From NCBI GenBank assembly GCA_003439945.1, contig QVRM01002137.1:186001-250000 (forward strand): 64,000 bases of DNA, in the 5' to 3' direction. Position 1 is the first letter of the stretch, and each line of letters begins with the position of its first letter. Of the stretch, positions 22,934 through 35,254 are shown piece by piece. Below the pieces are notes generated by a model. That model ran no database searches. It was given only the letters and a program-made list of their open reading frames with translations, and was not told the origin of the DNA. Made by a program: the position numbers and the translations under genes. The DNA comes from Dermanyssus gallinae. Lineage: Eukaryota; Arthropoda; Arachnida; Mesostigmata; Dermanyssidae.

Positions 22934-23088
22934 TTGTGCAACCAGTCAAGGACAAGGAATCGATCATACGGTCGTGTTTGGCAAAAAAATCTGCATTATC
23001 TGAACCACACCCGACGCAAGCTAGCGAAAAGCAAATTGAAAGATTAAGAAAAGTCATGAAAAAATATAATATACAACGCAAAGGATAA
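22934..23088 (+). CDS. Possible 3'-terminal exon of an unidentified gene
   Basis: A pyrimidine-rich tract ending TTTCCTACAAAG precedes 51 codons that end at a TAA (23086-23088). The encoded tail starts VVQPVKDKESIIRSC and ends RLRKVMKKYNIQRKG. It is lysine-rich with low hydrophobicity and unlike the simple-repeat frames nearby. Its composition looks protein-coding, but I do not recognise the family and see no upstream exon. The decayed transposon at 23.1 kb begins directly after the stop. A possible AATAAA lies inside that element at about 23315. It could equally be a chance frame. Confidence 0.3.
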
Positions 23089-23097
23089 CAACATTCG

Positions 23098-24835
23098 ATA
23101 TCTTATTATGCTTTATGCTAAAGCTTTCACGCTCAGAACAGTAAAATGTTGCCATTACGGCTAAAAACGACTATTCATAGAGAACAGCAAATTTAATGTT
23201 CATCATTTTCGCATCAACGGGGTGATGCTGAGCTACGTAGTTGCCGAGTAACTAAGATTTTTCAACAGCCATATCGAAAGTGAAGGCATTTATACTTGCT
23301 AGAATCTGCCTCAGCAAATAAACCATTCGCGCTCGTTCAAGACTCACGCCAGAGTTTTTTTTTTTTATTATTATACGTAGTAATCGACGTTTCGTCCTCC
23401 AACCATTAAACACGTTCTATAGCGATTGCACAGCTTTTCTTGCACACACTAAAATATGTTAGGCATAGCCTGAACGGCCTCAGCAGCATTGAATATACGG
23501 GCGACCATATCTTTGCGCGACTCAACGGGTGCTTCGCAGACGACACTTTTCAGGTAGCCCCATAAAAAAGTCGAGGCTTGTTTAAGCGGGAGATAGATCG
23601 ACGTGGCCAAGCGATCGACACGCCTTGGTGGATTTAACGATTCGCGAATGTCTCGTTTGAGTATTCCCGAACCGTAGCAGAGTTGTGGGGCGGCGCGCCG
23701 TCATGCTGGAACCACATTCTCAGACAAACGGGACGCCTTTTTTCCGGGACGCCTTTCAACAATTGCGGTAACGTATGACTCAAGAACGTACGAATAGCAG
23801 CTGCATCTAATCTAGCGGCAATCTAGCATATGAGGGTTCTCGTAGACCCGCCAATGAGTACCGTGTTATGCATTATGTGCGCATTAAACACGCCATCATG
23901 ACTAAACGAAGCAGCCTTATTCGTAAACAAAGCAAGTGCAGGGAACCTAATCCGTGTAATCACCTTCTCCAAAAACTGTCGACAGTTTTCAGTACGTAGC
24001 TACCAGTCACTGGGCCGTAGAGTTTGAATTCGCTAAGACCGGTTTTGATGCAGTCCCTATACGGCCAGTATCTCACATTGCACAGCAGCGGAACTAATTC
24101 GGGCATACGCAGACAACTGGATAATGCTCGCAGAAGGTCGCTCGATTAGTTCTTGAAGGACGAGCGGTTCCGCATCTGTCGTTCGGTCATCGTCCGTGGC
24201 CGTCCAGTGTCGTAGTAATGACCATGCAACTATCCTGTTTCACGTAACCTACTTTATGAGTTCGTAAACACGGGATTATGAGGTCTGAGTCTATTTGGAA
24301 AACGCTCTGCGTACAATCGTCGTGCGGCTTTACAGCGTGCTTGGCCAAACCGCAAAGCCTGTCCGCATTTGAAAACCGGTTCTTTGTCTAGAGAACCAAC
24401 ATCTCGTGTTCTCTAGCGCTTGGTGAGTCATCTGCTTCCGGTTCGCCTTGTGCCGCTTTAGCGCCTTGAATGGCGTGAATCAAAGCCCGCGCCAACTCCG
24501 CTTTAAAGCCTTTGCGAACTTTGAATCGAAGCCCGTGCAATAGCTGTTCAGGGTGAAGCTTTTGGCAAAAATAGACTGGTGTGTTTCTGAACGAGCGCGA
24601 GTGGCCTATTTGCAGGAGCAGGTCAAATTGCAAGTATGCCTGCCTTCACTTTCGATATGACTGTCAAAAATAGTTACTGGAAAACTACGTGACACAACAC
24701 CATTACTTTGGTACGAAAATGGAAGATGGGCATTCAGCTTGCTATTATATGAGAAGAGTCGTTTTTAGGCCTAATGGTAAACATCTACGGTTCTGAACGT
24801 TAAAGCGTTAACCTATAGCATAACAACATATCGAC
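23098..24835 (-). mobile_element. Decayed Tc1/mariner-superfamily element with ~200-bp TIRs
   Basis: The sequence at about 23098-23300 aligns in inverted orientation with about 24640-24835. Shared blocks include CTAAAAACGACT, CATTTTCG, ACGTAGTT..CCGAGTAACT-like and CATATCGAAAGTGAAGGCA, in the same order. TIRs this long are unusual for the superfamily, where most are below 50 bp. Between them lies a broken transposase on the minus strand. The outermost boundary and target duplication are not clear. Confidence 0.75.
23370..24230 (-). pseudogene. Transposase remnant of the long-TIR element
   Basis: Minus-strand fragments line up in order with DDE transposases of the type containing QHDGAPPH and WPPRSPDLTPLDFFLWGYLK. 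Seen here are ALFTNKAASFSHDGVFNAH (about 23950-23900), MWFQHDGAPPHNSATVREY (about 23720-23660), VSIAWPRRS, then FLWGYLKSVVCEAPVESRKD. ARIFNAAEAVQAMPNIF (near 23480) forms the carboxy-terminal end. The second catalytic Asp (HDGAPPH) is present. The SPDLxPLD block is destroyed, and several stops and frameshifts interrupt the frame. An additional frame at 24388-24633 may be the amino-terminal part but lacks a motif I can confirm. Confidence 0.75.
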
Positions 24836-24942
24836 TCTTCATAACTTGCCTTAATCCGGCTATTCGCCTTTCGCTAGCTTGCATCGGGTGTCATTCATAA
24901 TAGGTACATACGGTTATGATAGACTCTGTATATATATATTAA

Positions 24943-24990
<48 letters not shown>
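24943..24990. repeat. (TA)n microsatellite
   Basis: A TA run. Confidence 0.95.
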
Positions 24991-24993
<3 letters not shown>

Positions 24994-25550
24994 ATTATGC
25001 ACAGCAAATGCACGCCAATATTTGTGTTCGTCGAATGTATATTTGGACGCACTCTAGGTTCTGAATTTATTGCTAACAAAGAGGGCAACAACATACACAA
25101 TAAGCATATGACAGCCAGCAACAACAACAGCAACAACAACAACAGCAACCGGCACAAAATCTTTGGCCGTGTGATGTGCCATCTGCAAATTGTAAGGTCG
25201 GATCGGCTTCGTTTTGTTGGGCCAGTCAGTTGTGTCTGTCATTTAGCAGTCATCATTTTATCTGGACAGACGCCCGCCCGGCCGCCCGCTCGGCCGCCCG
25301 CGCTTTCGTGGTCGCGTTCGTAATAGTAATGTTGCTGCCTGTGCCCCCGCCGACGCACTTGCTGTCATCCGGCCGCTGACATATGGCACATGGCTCCGAA
25401 CTGTCTCCGGCTTTCGTTTGTTCACCGAAATGACCAAATGTGGCAGGCAGTGCCGGTCGTGGTGGTAGCCGTGGACTACGGGCGATGACCATGTCGGTCC
25501 GGACCATGTTGGGAGTAGGCAGACGGATGAATGGAATCAATGGAATGCAT

Positions 25551-25662
25551 AGAGTAGATAGTGTAGATAGAGTAGATAGTGTAGATAGAGTAGATAGTGT
25601 AGATAGAGTAGATAGTGTAGATAGAGTAGATAGTGTAGATAGAGTAGATAGTGTAGATATAA
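25551..25662. repeat. 18-bp tandem repeat, about 6 copies
   Basis: The unit GTAGATAGAGTAGATAGT repeats about six times with almost no variation. It is an alternation of two 9-bp near-copies (GTAGATAGA and GTAGATAGT), and gives a Val-Asp-Ser/Arg repeat frame. Confidence 0.95.
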
Positions 25663-26283
25663 TAGATGGTGCGTGCTTGCGTGCATGTGCGCACTGTACG
25701 ACCTTTCTTCCATTAACACCGCCAGCAGGTGGTCAACAGTCATAGAGGGAGAAGAGATAGAAAGAGATAGTATGTCAATGAGAGGAAGGGAGAAAGGGAG
25801 AGTGTGTGAAAGCGACAGTACGATAGATAGGGGGGAGAGGGAGAAATTAGTGGGGCAAAGACTGTGAGATCAGGAAATAGAGTGGGAAAGAGAAGCTTTA
25901 GCCCTCCGGTCAGCCAGTCTCTGTCAGAGCTCGAGCCTGGTGGTGAACAAACAATGGGGGAGGGGGGTAAACGTTGTTTCAAAACGTCACACTGAGGACG
26001 CGCACGGCGAACTCACTCGTTGGAGCGACGCAATCAGTGGTGATGGTCAGTCAGTTAGTTAGCTTAACCAAGATAATTACGTACTTAGTCGTCGCAAGTT
26101 GACTAGATGGCAGATAGACAAACAATGGCAAGCGCCTCTGGCCTGTTTCGTGTCGTAAGCGAAGTTTGAACTATTCGGACTGTCTCTCTCTCTCTATCTT
26201 TAGTTAGTCGTTTGTACCACTGGCTGGTTAGCGATAGTGAAAGCAGAGCGCAACACCGCAGCGGCAGTAAGAGCCGCAGCAGC

Positions 26284-26284
<1 letters not shown>

Positions 26285-26320
<36 letters not shown>

Positions 26321-26605
26321 GCATGACGTGTAACTCGCTGTAGCGTCGAAACAAGGGCGTGCTTACACCACCGCGTATCGTTACACTCTTTAGTGGCATA
26401 GAATCGGGAGTGAAAACAAAGAAAAGAGAACGAGAGATAAAGAGCGAAGAAAGACAACAACAACAGCAACAACAATAACAACAACAACAACAATTACGAT
26501 ACAACCTGCAACGAGACCCTCGACAATAACTTCAACAAGACGACAACAACAGCAACAACAATTTCGATACAACAATTACGATACAACCTGCGACGAGAAC
26601 CTCGA
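26285..26605. repeat. (AAC)n tracts with a duplicated ~60-bp block
   Basis: AAC runs lie at 26285-26318 and 26455-26490. The sequence ACAATTACGATACAACCTGC plus GACGAGA..CTCGACAAT occurs twice (about 26489 and 26570), with an extra partial copy between them. Confidence 0.85.
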
Positions 26606-26619
26606 CAATGACGCCATCG

Positions 26620-28000
26620 AGACGACAACGACCTTTGCCAGAAAATGTTTGCAATGTGATTACTTTGCAGTTGGTAATGTACGCATTGCCATTTAAGCCT
26701 TTGTTTTGCCTCAATACTAAACGAAAAATGAGTTCGAAGCACGGCAAGAGATTATCAGGTTGTGTGTAAACTAGAATGTTACACCAACCCGTGTGTGGAT
26801 AGCTTGTCGTCACCAGCGACTACTGTTCCCCTCCTCATTGACAAAGACACGGTCGTACACCTTGTTGCCAATCAATGTATTTCGTGTTTTGCGACTTTTT
26901 TTTTATCTTGATCGACATACAGTCGTATAAGTGCTAAGTTGTACTGTTCTTACGATACGCGTTTAAAAGCAGTTTTGTCAAAATATCCCCGTCGTTCCGA
27001 GTGCGCCAAAACAAGAGCAACAGAATGTTCACCTACGGTCATTTGTGTGGCTGCAAGGGCATACGAGACCAAACTGTAAAAACTCTTTGGCTTAGTATCA
27101 GGAGAAAGCATTTAGTGCTTAGCTAGATGTTTTTTCTACTGATGTCTCAGTAGAGGCAAGCCTATTCGATCCCGAACATTGGTCAAGTGGTGTTAGTATT
27201 TCGGTCGTTTAACGATCGATGGTTTTATAACTTGGAGTTTGCTTTGCAGTTCCAGTAGCAAAATCGTAGACGGCTTCGTGGAAAGTCTCGTTTCCCCAGA
27301 GACGCTTTGCCAGTACCTCGAGACATTAGGCCAATCATATGTTTCAACTGAAGGTAGCAGTAGATTTCGGAGGGTAGCATGATTCGCAGACATACTAACT
27401 ATTGACTCGTGTTAGCGACTGATTATGCTAGGGTAACAATACCGACAAATTAGCCCAAACTTGTAGTTAAGAAGCACGAATTAATTTCGCATTTTCAATT
27501 AAACTTTTTTTCTCTGATTTTTTTCTGGCTGTGACCCGTTGGCAGCACGGGCATATAAGTCGTATCAAGGTCGACCGTTTTAGTTTCTACTAAATAATTG
27601 AGACCTTAGATTGAAATGCTTGAGCTAGTGAAATATTTAACTTGAATTGGTGAAATATTTGATTTCATTTGGTAACAATTTGAATTTAGGAATCGGTTTT
27701 GCTCAAGTTCTAAGCTACTTTTTAACCACGAGGGCAGCAAGTTGTTTACATAACGCAAGTTGTCTTGTTAAGCTAGAAGAATTTGAGAGCCTGGCCCATT
27801 GCGCACGATCGAATTCGCTTTGACTGGTGTGGCTCGTAAGGCTTTAGGCAGCGTCGCGACATCAGACGGCCGAAGATAAAACGACCTCACAGTTTTGGAA
27901 ACAGCAAAAAGCACAGTAGAACACCTAATCAATTAAAACGATTTTTATTAATCAATTTATATTACAATCCTGTGTAAGTGAACGTGTTAACCTTCAGCTT
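26620..28000. other. No gene recognised
   Basis: Unique AT-rich sequence. Short frames (such as minus 27193-27393) have no motif I recognise. Confidence 0.45.
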
Positions 28001-28014
28001 ATAACAGCCCTGGT

Positions 28015-28310
28015 GTGCACCATTTGACAAGCGATCCCAAAACTGAGATCGCGTTGCCCCGCTGGACGTCAATGGAAAGTCTTTGGCGCAAAAATTATGC
28101 GGCTCTCTTGTCCCCAGTAGTTATCTTTAATCGTTCGCCCAATTCAGTAAGTATTCTCTCAGTCAAGGGGCCCGGTGGTCCCAAGGTTTCGAAGGCCACT
28201 GGGCTGAAGTTATGGGCTCTTGCCAGTTCGGCGTATTTGTTCATCTTGTTCGTTTCTGCTTGGGTCGAGGCGTGACCAGCTCTAAGTATACCGAAACCGA
28301 CCATTGAGGG
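28015..28310 (-). pseudogene. 3' end of a retroelement polyprotein (copy B)
   Basis: On the minus strand: NKMNKYAELARAHNFSPVAF, then ETLGPPGPLTERILTELGERL, TGDKRAA, a TAA stop, and FLRQRLSIDVQRGNAISVLG. The single in-frame stop at about 28096-28098 is the main lesion. KYxxL...F.P.A.ETLG...ELG.R....G and the terminal RLS-x-x-V-QRGNA block form a recurrent C-terminal module of invertebrate reverse-transcriptase polyproteins. The same module is at 11.4 and 43.9 kb. No upstream RT domain is present, so the copy is 5'-truncated. Confidence 0.8.
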
Positions 28311-29131
28311 AGAAAGTGAGTCGGTTACGAATTAAAACGATTGCCATTGTATTACATTCATGGAGTCTTAAGTATGCGCCTAACATATACTCAAACCAAT
28401 TTAGACTCAAATGTACTCAAAATTATTCGAAGTGTACTACCTACTGCCCATCCGAACGCACGTAGCTATAGTATGGAACCCATGTTTGAAAAGAGATCAG
28501 TGTCTGGTAGACAAGATATTTACTAATTACCGACGTAGAGTTTTAATCATATAAGTATTATGAACCAAGTGGAAGAGTCCTGCGCTCTAACATATTTGAC
28601 AAATTAATGAAAATGAATTGCGAGCTTCTCGTTAAGATTGAGAATTGTCACACTGAACTAAAGTTTCACGTGATCTATGCGTGTACGTTTCGTAAGAAAA
28701 TATTTGGCTAACGTTTTTAGCAACCAATATATCAATATATCGCAAGCAATATATATTTTTTTTTAATACTTTTTGATTGTGCAGTTGAATTTCTATGGAA
28801 ATCGGCCTTAGTACAGCCGTGGACGAATTTAAGCGGTCCCTAACTGAATGGTTCTAAGTAAAAAAAAAAATCGCCTTCCGGGGAGAGTATTGACGCATAA
28901 ACCACTGCATGCTCGAAACAAAATCACGCAGTTTAAGGGTTCATTTATATTATAATGACAGCAACATCTGAAATATTTGCTTATAAAGTTAGTTTATGAG
29001 GGTACTATTAAAATCATATTCTAAATGCTTTACCGTTTAGGACAACTATATGGACTATATAATAACATTCGCGTGGTACTATCTGATAGATTGCTTCAGG
29101 TAATTGTGTACGTGATTTGCATATATGTCAA

Positions 29132-29328
29132 TTTTTTTTTAAGATTATCCGTAAGGCGATTGCCCGTGTACGGTTTTTTCATGTCATGGCAAATTTTAAT
29201 CCACTCCGGCATTAACCTTGTCTAAATTGGAAACCATGCAAACCAATTTAAGAGTCGAACCCAGTCCTCGAGAATGCAAGGCAAAGGCTTTGCCACTAAG
29301 CCAAATCGGTGCGTATAATCGTCTTCAG
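29132..29328 (-). mobile_element. tRNA-derived SINE, alanine-type head (copy 2)
   Basis: On the minus strand it starts TGAAGAC (29328), has the A box TGGCTTAGTGGC, and a shortened B-box region (GGGTTCGACTC, where a few bases of the T-arm are missing). The shared body AAATTGGTTTGCATGG follows, and the copy ends in CTTAAAAAAAAA at 29132. A 3' poly(A) is the mark of target-primed retroposition. Confidence 0.88.
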
Positions 29329-29339
29329 TGAAGAAACGC

Positions 29340-31570
29340 GCACTGCAGAAAGTCGAGTTGCACCCTTCGTCTGGTTATTAATCAACCATTGTTATGTGCG
29401 TTATAGATCACGTGTATATCAGAACCGCCGTGCCCTCTGTGCATATACAAAAAACCATGACAGAAGCAACAAAAGAAGAGGACTAGCAACAACAACGACG
29501 ACGTGCAAGAACGTCCAATTCGTTCTCGAAGGCCATCGTCAACCGCGGCCGTCACAGCGGCGGATCAACACGGGCATAGTGAAATTCTGCCCTCGTCGCC
29601 ATTGAGACCTGCAAACAACAGAGCGCTTACTTCGTCACTCATAGCTCATGCGCTGGGAGGCCGGCTACCTCTAACTAACTTGAAAGCAGGCCGAAAGCGG
29701 GCAATTCAGTTGGAGTAGCCATAGCCACATACCGTCGTAGCCACATATAGTAGTCAGAGTAGCTATAGCCAGCAGAAGCCGGGTTTTCCTACCTCTAGAA
29801 AAAAAACCACTCAATGACGTCGTTGTCTAGCTGCAGGCTAGGTTCGGAGCGCAAGCACGGTGCCGCGCATCACACGTCGCCTCAGCTCTGCGGGCGAAAG
29901 TGAAGTCGTCTGCAGAGTAGTTGTCTGTCTGTGCCTGATAGAGCGCCGGCGGAGCAGCCGAGTTGGCCAGCCACCTGTCTGGCTCTACGATGCTGGGTGT
30001 CGGGGTGCGACGGGGTCGCGAGGGCGGATACGTTTGATACATTTAGCAACGATTCTGACGATGCGCCACGACCGTGTGTCAATAGGGCCTACAGCCGACA
30101 GCCGTCTGGACGGAAATAGGTACGAACGGTAGAGCATATTGCAGAAGACAGGAGCGCAGGCGCCGCAGGAGGGCGACGCGGGCGCAGGAGAGCGACGCTG
30201 GCAAAAGGATTCGCCGTTCAGATGTGCCGTGCGTCACGTCGAGGTCTACTTTACCTCGGCGAGCCTCACTTGCGTACTAACCTTGAGGCTGCTGACGGCT
30301 GCGGTAGCCTAGAGCTGGGGTAGACTCGAAAAATATGCTGATGCCTTGTTGGTGGCTATACGCTGCCTGTGCTTCTCTAAAAGCTGGCTGGCTAGCAAAG
30401 CCTGCGGAAAAAGGAGAATAGGAGCGAGTATAGGAGAAGTGCTATGGCAAGTCGTTCGAAGCCCTCTCGCCCCCCCCTTCTCCTGCGCATCGCACACAAG
30501 GGGACAAAATTCCTAGGCGAGAGGTCTTATCTTATGCAAAACGAAATCCTGACGACAAAGTGCACGAGGCACTGGTATCGCCCTCCCGTCCTGTGGACCC
30601 GTTCTTAAGTGAGCAACAACGACTCTCACCTAGGATTGTTTAGTCGGTTTGAAAAGGAGGGCAGACCACCAGCTCCACTATGATAGAATAGACTCCGAGA
30701 GCTAGCTTTTAAGTGCGTGTGCCGCACGACCTGGCCAGTCGTATGTTCACAATATTTTGCAGTACGACAAAGATAACATCGAACTAAAATTTACTATTGC
30801 GAGTAAGTGATTTGAGTGGGAACAGCAACTCCCACATTCCATTTTCCAAGACGTGTTCACTTCAGCAATTATGTAATTTGTAAATATTTTCAGAAAATTC
30901 ATTCTCTTCCTTCTCTATCCGAAAATACGTATTGGTGTTCGGTCAGTACCTTGCACTTAGAAAGACCTTATTCTAGTTTCGTATTATATATATGCAACAT
31001 CTTCTCATTAAACTTCAAATCGAAACTTTTGTATGCCCGAATTCAGGCTATTATGTAGGAGAGGAATTATACGGGATGAACGGTGGGATAATTTTGACTT
31101 AAATGATGCCTATGTGAATTTGATATTTTTTTCGTTGTTTACAACGTTAACTTTTTCTCAACTGCTGTCTCAAAGACTCTGAAACAATTTGTTTGACCAC
31201 TGACTCTACAGAAAATATGTGTTATTAATCACTGGCCGAAGGTAAAATATCGGCACAACTTTTACAAGTTTCTGCTGCCGGTAGAGAAGACTCCACAGAA
31301 AGAACCTACAGCAGATCGAAATAACACTGGTTAATTACAGCTAAATAAATAATAGTAGCGCTAGTAGAAAAAATATCCGTTAAAAGTGGGTAGCTGACAA
31401 ACGAGTGTGACGTACCGAGCGGGCACGTAACGGTATTATGAATACAACAGTAGAGGAAATGTTGTACGTAGTTACATTTTGATTGCGTCCTTTGTTTGCT
31501 TCTACGTAGTGAATATGCCATAATACATTAGCTTACTACGCCTAAATGAATAATGCTTCATTTTCATTAT
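29340..31570. other. No gene recognised
   Basis: Locally GC-rich around 29.5-30.3 kb with short overlapping frames on both strands. None carries a recognisable domain. Confidence 0.4.
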
Positions 31571-31581
31571 TGTTTGTTGTA

Positions 31582-31682
31582 TTATTTCACAGAATAGATG
31601 TAGAGCATCATAGTGATCCAGACTAACTCCGCCACGCCGTCCTGTCCATTTTTCTTTCCGTAGTAAAACTTCACAGCCTCTG
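31582..31682 (-). CDS. Possible terminal exon of an unidentified gene
   Basis: On the minus strand a strong 3' splice site (TTTCAACTTTTTCTAG) is followed by 101 nt ending in TAA. The frame reads EAVKFYYGKKNGQDGVAEL, then VWITMMLYIYSVK. Its GC content is higher than the surrounding AT-rich DNA, as expected for coding sequence. I do not recognise the protein and cannot see an upstream exon, so this is a prediction from splice signal plus composition only. Confidence 0.28.
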
Positions 31683-32136
31683 CTAGAAAAAGTTGAAACG
31701 TTAACGCACGCACCAAAGACTTTAAAATAAACAGAAATATAATACCTTTTGTGTTTTATTTATTCTAATAATTTTATTAAATTACTTGGTATGCCTTTTT
31801 TATAGCAATCAACTAGTAATTGCCTCAAGCAGTCATTACACTGAAATAATACCACAAATATCCCGGTCATGTAGGTTAGGAAATCACGAGGTTTTTAATG
31901 GGTTTGAGCGTCCCACACTACCCAGACCAAATAGTGTTTGTTATGCATTTTTGTTCGTGGCCCCTGTAAAAAAAAAACAATCATTACCAAAGGATACGAT
32001 TGTGCCAAGTGAACGCCTGCTAAATACCGTAACCGCTTATTGGCTAAAACGAATCGTTTTCTTTCATGTTATGAAGCACGAATGTCTACATAGTACCGCG
32101 TTTGGAAATGCGCAGGCTTCTACGTTTAGAATGCGT

Positions 32137-32247
32137 AGGTGTATAGATACGTGTGACTTTATAAAGCCATGCATGCAAAACGGTAAATGTATTGTGATGC
32201 ATGAAAGTCGACCGACAAGGGATTTGGCTGGCATTGATTTAGATTAA
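32137..32247 (+). other. EGF-like half-domain in an open frame
   Basis: Within a 153-codon plus-strand frame (31786-32247) the segment CIDTCDFIKPCMQNGKCIVM has the cysteine spacing of the first half of an EGF-like repeat (C-x4-C-x5-C after TCD). The second half with its C-x-C is absent before the stop. A following exon could supply it, but no convincing donor is visible, so chance resemblance is quite possible. Confidence 0.25.
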
Positions 32248-33278
32248 GTAACACAGTGCCGATTTAAATATCTTACTGTAGCCTTTAACGCGGTACTGTA
32301 AACAGCTTGTCTTTACAGAAAATTGAAAACATGTGTAGCTGGATGGATGCGTCCTTTGTCGACAGCTTCCTTCAAAAAAAAGCTAGATCGTCTTAACTTA
32401 CAGAGGCGGACGACTGGGGCGTCCACCCCGCTAGCCCCTTTTCACCAGCAACGAGGTGGGCTCACTCCAGTGGGGAACAGGCACCCTCGCCTGACACATG
32501 CAAGGTAGATCAAAGGTCATCGTTCGAGGTTAAAGGTCTCGATCTTTTCGGCATGTAGGGCGTTTCCATCCAGTCACTACGGGCCTTTCTCAGAAGGGAT
32601 TAGACGGAACAAACGAAACCAGCGGTAGCCAGTAGAACAACGGTGCTGCCAACTACGCAGCAGTGACCGATATCGAACGAGTACTGAGAATCCACCGGGC
32701 CATTAACTGGAAATGTCATTTGTGTACTGTATGCAAAACAATGCATTGAACGGTTGGAGCTACACCACTGTTAACCGAGCCGCTCCCCATTGTTGTTTCT
32801 GATTCTGTTGTTGCTTCGGCAGCAGCGGGGACACACTCCAACCGTCACTGGCCGCCGTGGTACACTTCACGTATTCGGTAGTAATGTTCAGTAGAACTGC
32901 GTCGGCTAATCGAAAACGAAAGAAAGAAAGATCATCAGCGCACTAGCGGGGGTTGCCGCAACCAAACAGCAGTGCAATGTCAACAACAGCACTTCCACAG
33001 TCAGCGACAGAAAATACGGCGTCGGCTAAACCCGACTAGAACCGATGGTCCTGCTAGAAGAAACGCATTAGTACGCCGTGACGCAAGCCGTGACGGTGAC
33101 GGAGAAGGAATACTGCCCTAAACCGAACGACAGCGGAAAGCGACAAACAAGCCATAAACACGTGAACAAAAGAAATATCGGCACGTCACTAGAAAATGAC
33201 TGGCCTGCCGGGGCCCGCTGTCAAACGTATGTGCTACATTGGATTAGACAGCAATTAACCTGTGTATATAATTCTACA

Positions 33279-33395
33279 CCCAATCAATGCGTATGTATTC
33301 AACCTACCCAATCAATGCGTATGTACACAATCTACTCAATCAATGCGTATGTATGCAATCTACCCAATCAATGCGTATGCATATAATCTGCCCAA
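33279..33395. repeat. 28-bp tandem repeat, 4 copies
   Basis: The unit CCAATCAATGCGTATGTAT followed by ncAATCTAc recurs four times with a few substitutions, starting at about 33279, 33307, 33335 and 33363. Confidence 0.93.
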
Positions 33396-34565
33396 ACACC
33401 ATAAGTGGGTGTTAATAAATCATAATAATAATTTGACAGTAATCGCCATCATCATGATCATCATCGTCACATTAAACGTTTATGTATGAGGGAATCTGTT
33501 TAACTGCATTGCTGCTGCTAGTCCACTGAAAAATCACATCGTGAATTAGGTCCTGTTTGATCTAATAATAATAACAACCTGAACACTGCGAACCTAATGA
33601 GGCGGGCTTAAAAATTGGCATTGTAGAGAAAGGCATGTAAAATGAGATCGAGCTAAACACGGTCTAAGCGTTGGCGAGATTGGAAAAAAGGCAGATTTGG
33701 TATAACGGATCGCAATGTAATCAATCTACACTATAGTGAACTACAGTTAAACGCAAACTACCTTATTGAGATCGCGTAGTGACAGACTGGAATTGCGGAC
33801 CAAAAACGAGCCAACGATACCTCTGGAGAACGATGCAACTAAGGTCGATACACGATACTGAGGAGCTGTACAACTAAATGGTATACGATATATACGAATT
33901 CTCTGTGAGAAATTATAAAACTGCAGATAAATGTGCACGAATTCTTGTCCGAATGTCCCGCATGCCATATTTTGGTTTAACTAAGCCGTCAGAGGCCAGA
34001 GCTTGCCCACTTACTCTATTCTACGTTTTACCTGCATGTCCTGCATGATTAAGAGTAGGCGAGGGAATAAGTGGGGTAGGGGGGGGGGACAATTGCAAAG
34101 ATAATGATGGTACGACGGTGCACATTGCTTTGTTCGTAAGACAAGCGTTAACAAGCTAAGTAAAACAAATCCGACCAAAAGCAATGGTGTTTCTGCAAGC
34201 AGTCACGTTTCGGTAAATCTGTTTGCAAATTAATAGCGCAGTTCGTGTGCATGTAGATTCCTGGAATTATGCACGAGAAATTATCAAACCATGCCAAACG
34301 AAAAAAACGCATACACATACACAATCACATACCTATATATGAGTATATACCCAACAATCGTAACTATGTACATATAAACTCACTTGTATTGCGAAGTTCT
34401 AGCAAAAGTCTTCGCTGTGTGCACAGTTTTGCTTTGGAAGAGTCGTTTAGAATCCATATTGGATTACAGCGGCGGTGGTGGAATTGCATGGAGATTTATC
34501 CAATTGAGCTTTTAAATAAGCTAGGACTGCATATTGCCAGGTCGGACTATCTTTTTTGTTTGTTA

Positions 34566-34700
34566 TGGGGGCGCCGAAGTGGTTAGCGGGTTGTGTGGGA
34601 CTCGATGCCGGTGGGTAGAGTACGAGACTCCATTCTGTCTGCGGTTAATATTTACTACCACACATCGTTGTGTGTGAAACACGAACATGAGAGAAACGGA
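34566..34700 (+). mobile_element. tRNA-Ser-like SINE head (candidate)
   Basis: GGGGCGCCGAAGTGGTTAGC resembles the 5' end and A box of a serine-type tRNA, GGGACTCGATGCC its anticodon arm, and GGTAGAGTACGAGACTCC a degenerate B box. No second copy is visible in this window. Confidence 0.45.
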
Positions 34701-35174
34701 AGAAGCAATCGAACGCGTTCGTTGATGCTTGATTCCAGCATGCCCTCTAGCTTTCTAAGTGCTATGAGCCTTTGAATTAAAGCAAACCTAAACATTTTTA
34801 CATAGTTAATAGCCGGGTGGTTGATATTAGGTATATTACACTATGTTTTTAATTTGTTTTGATATTGCAGTAAATGTAAATTACGTACATTTGAGTACGA
34901 GAGTTGGCAGAGATAGAGATGTTGGCAAAAAATAGCGAAAGAGGAACCACGGTAACTGGTAAAATCTCTGGTGTGCATCCTTCGCTAACGGAGGCACTTG
35001 AACCCTACAGAGTGTCCGACCGAGGCAGTGAGGGCGAAGGCCAAGGATGCGAGAACAAACATTGTGCAGACAACCGAAGGGAATTCCCTATTAACAGAGG
35101 AACTGCAGACGCGGTGGGGCTTAGGCAGCACACGGCTTCTGTGTAGGATCAATAGTTCCCATGAGCCTTAAGAT

Positions 35175-35177
<3 letters not shown>

Positions 35178-35228
<51 letters not shown>
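35178..35228. repeat. (TA)n microsatellite
   Basis: A TA run. Confidence 0.95.
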
Positions 35229-35232
<4 letters not shown>

Positions 35233-35254
35233 TGTTAAGTGAACTACGGTAGGT

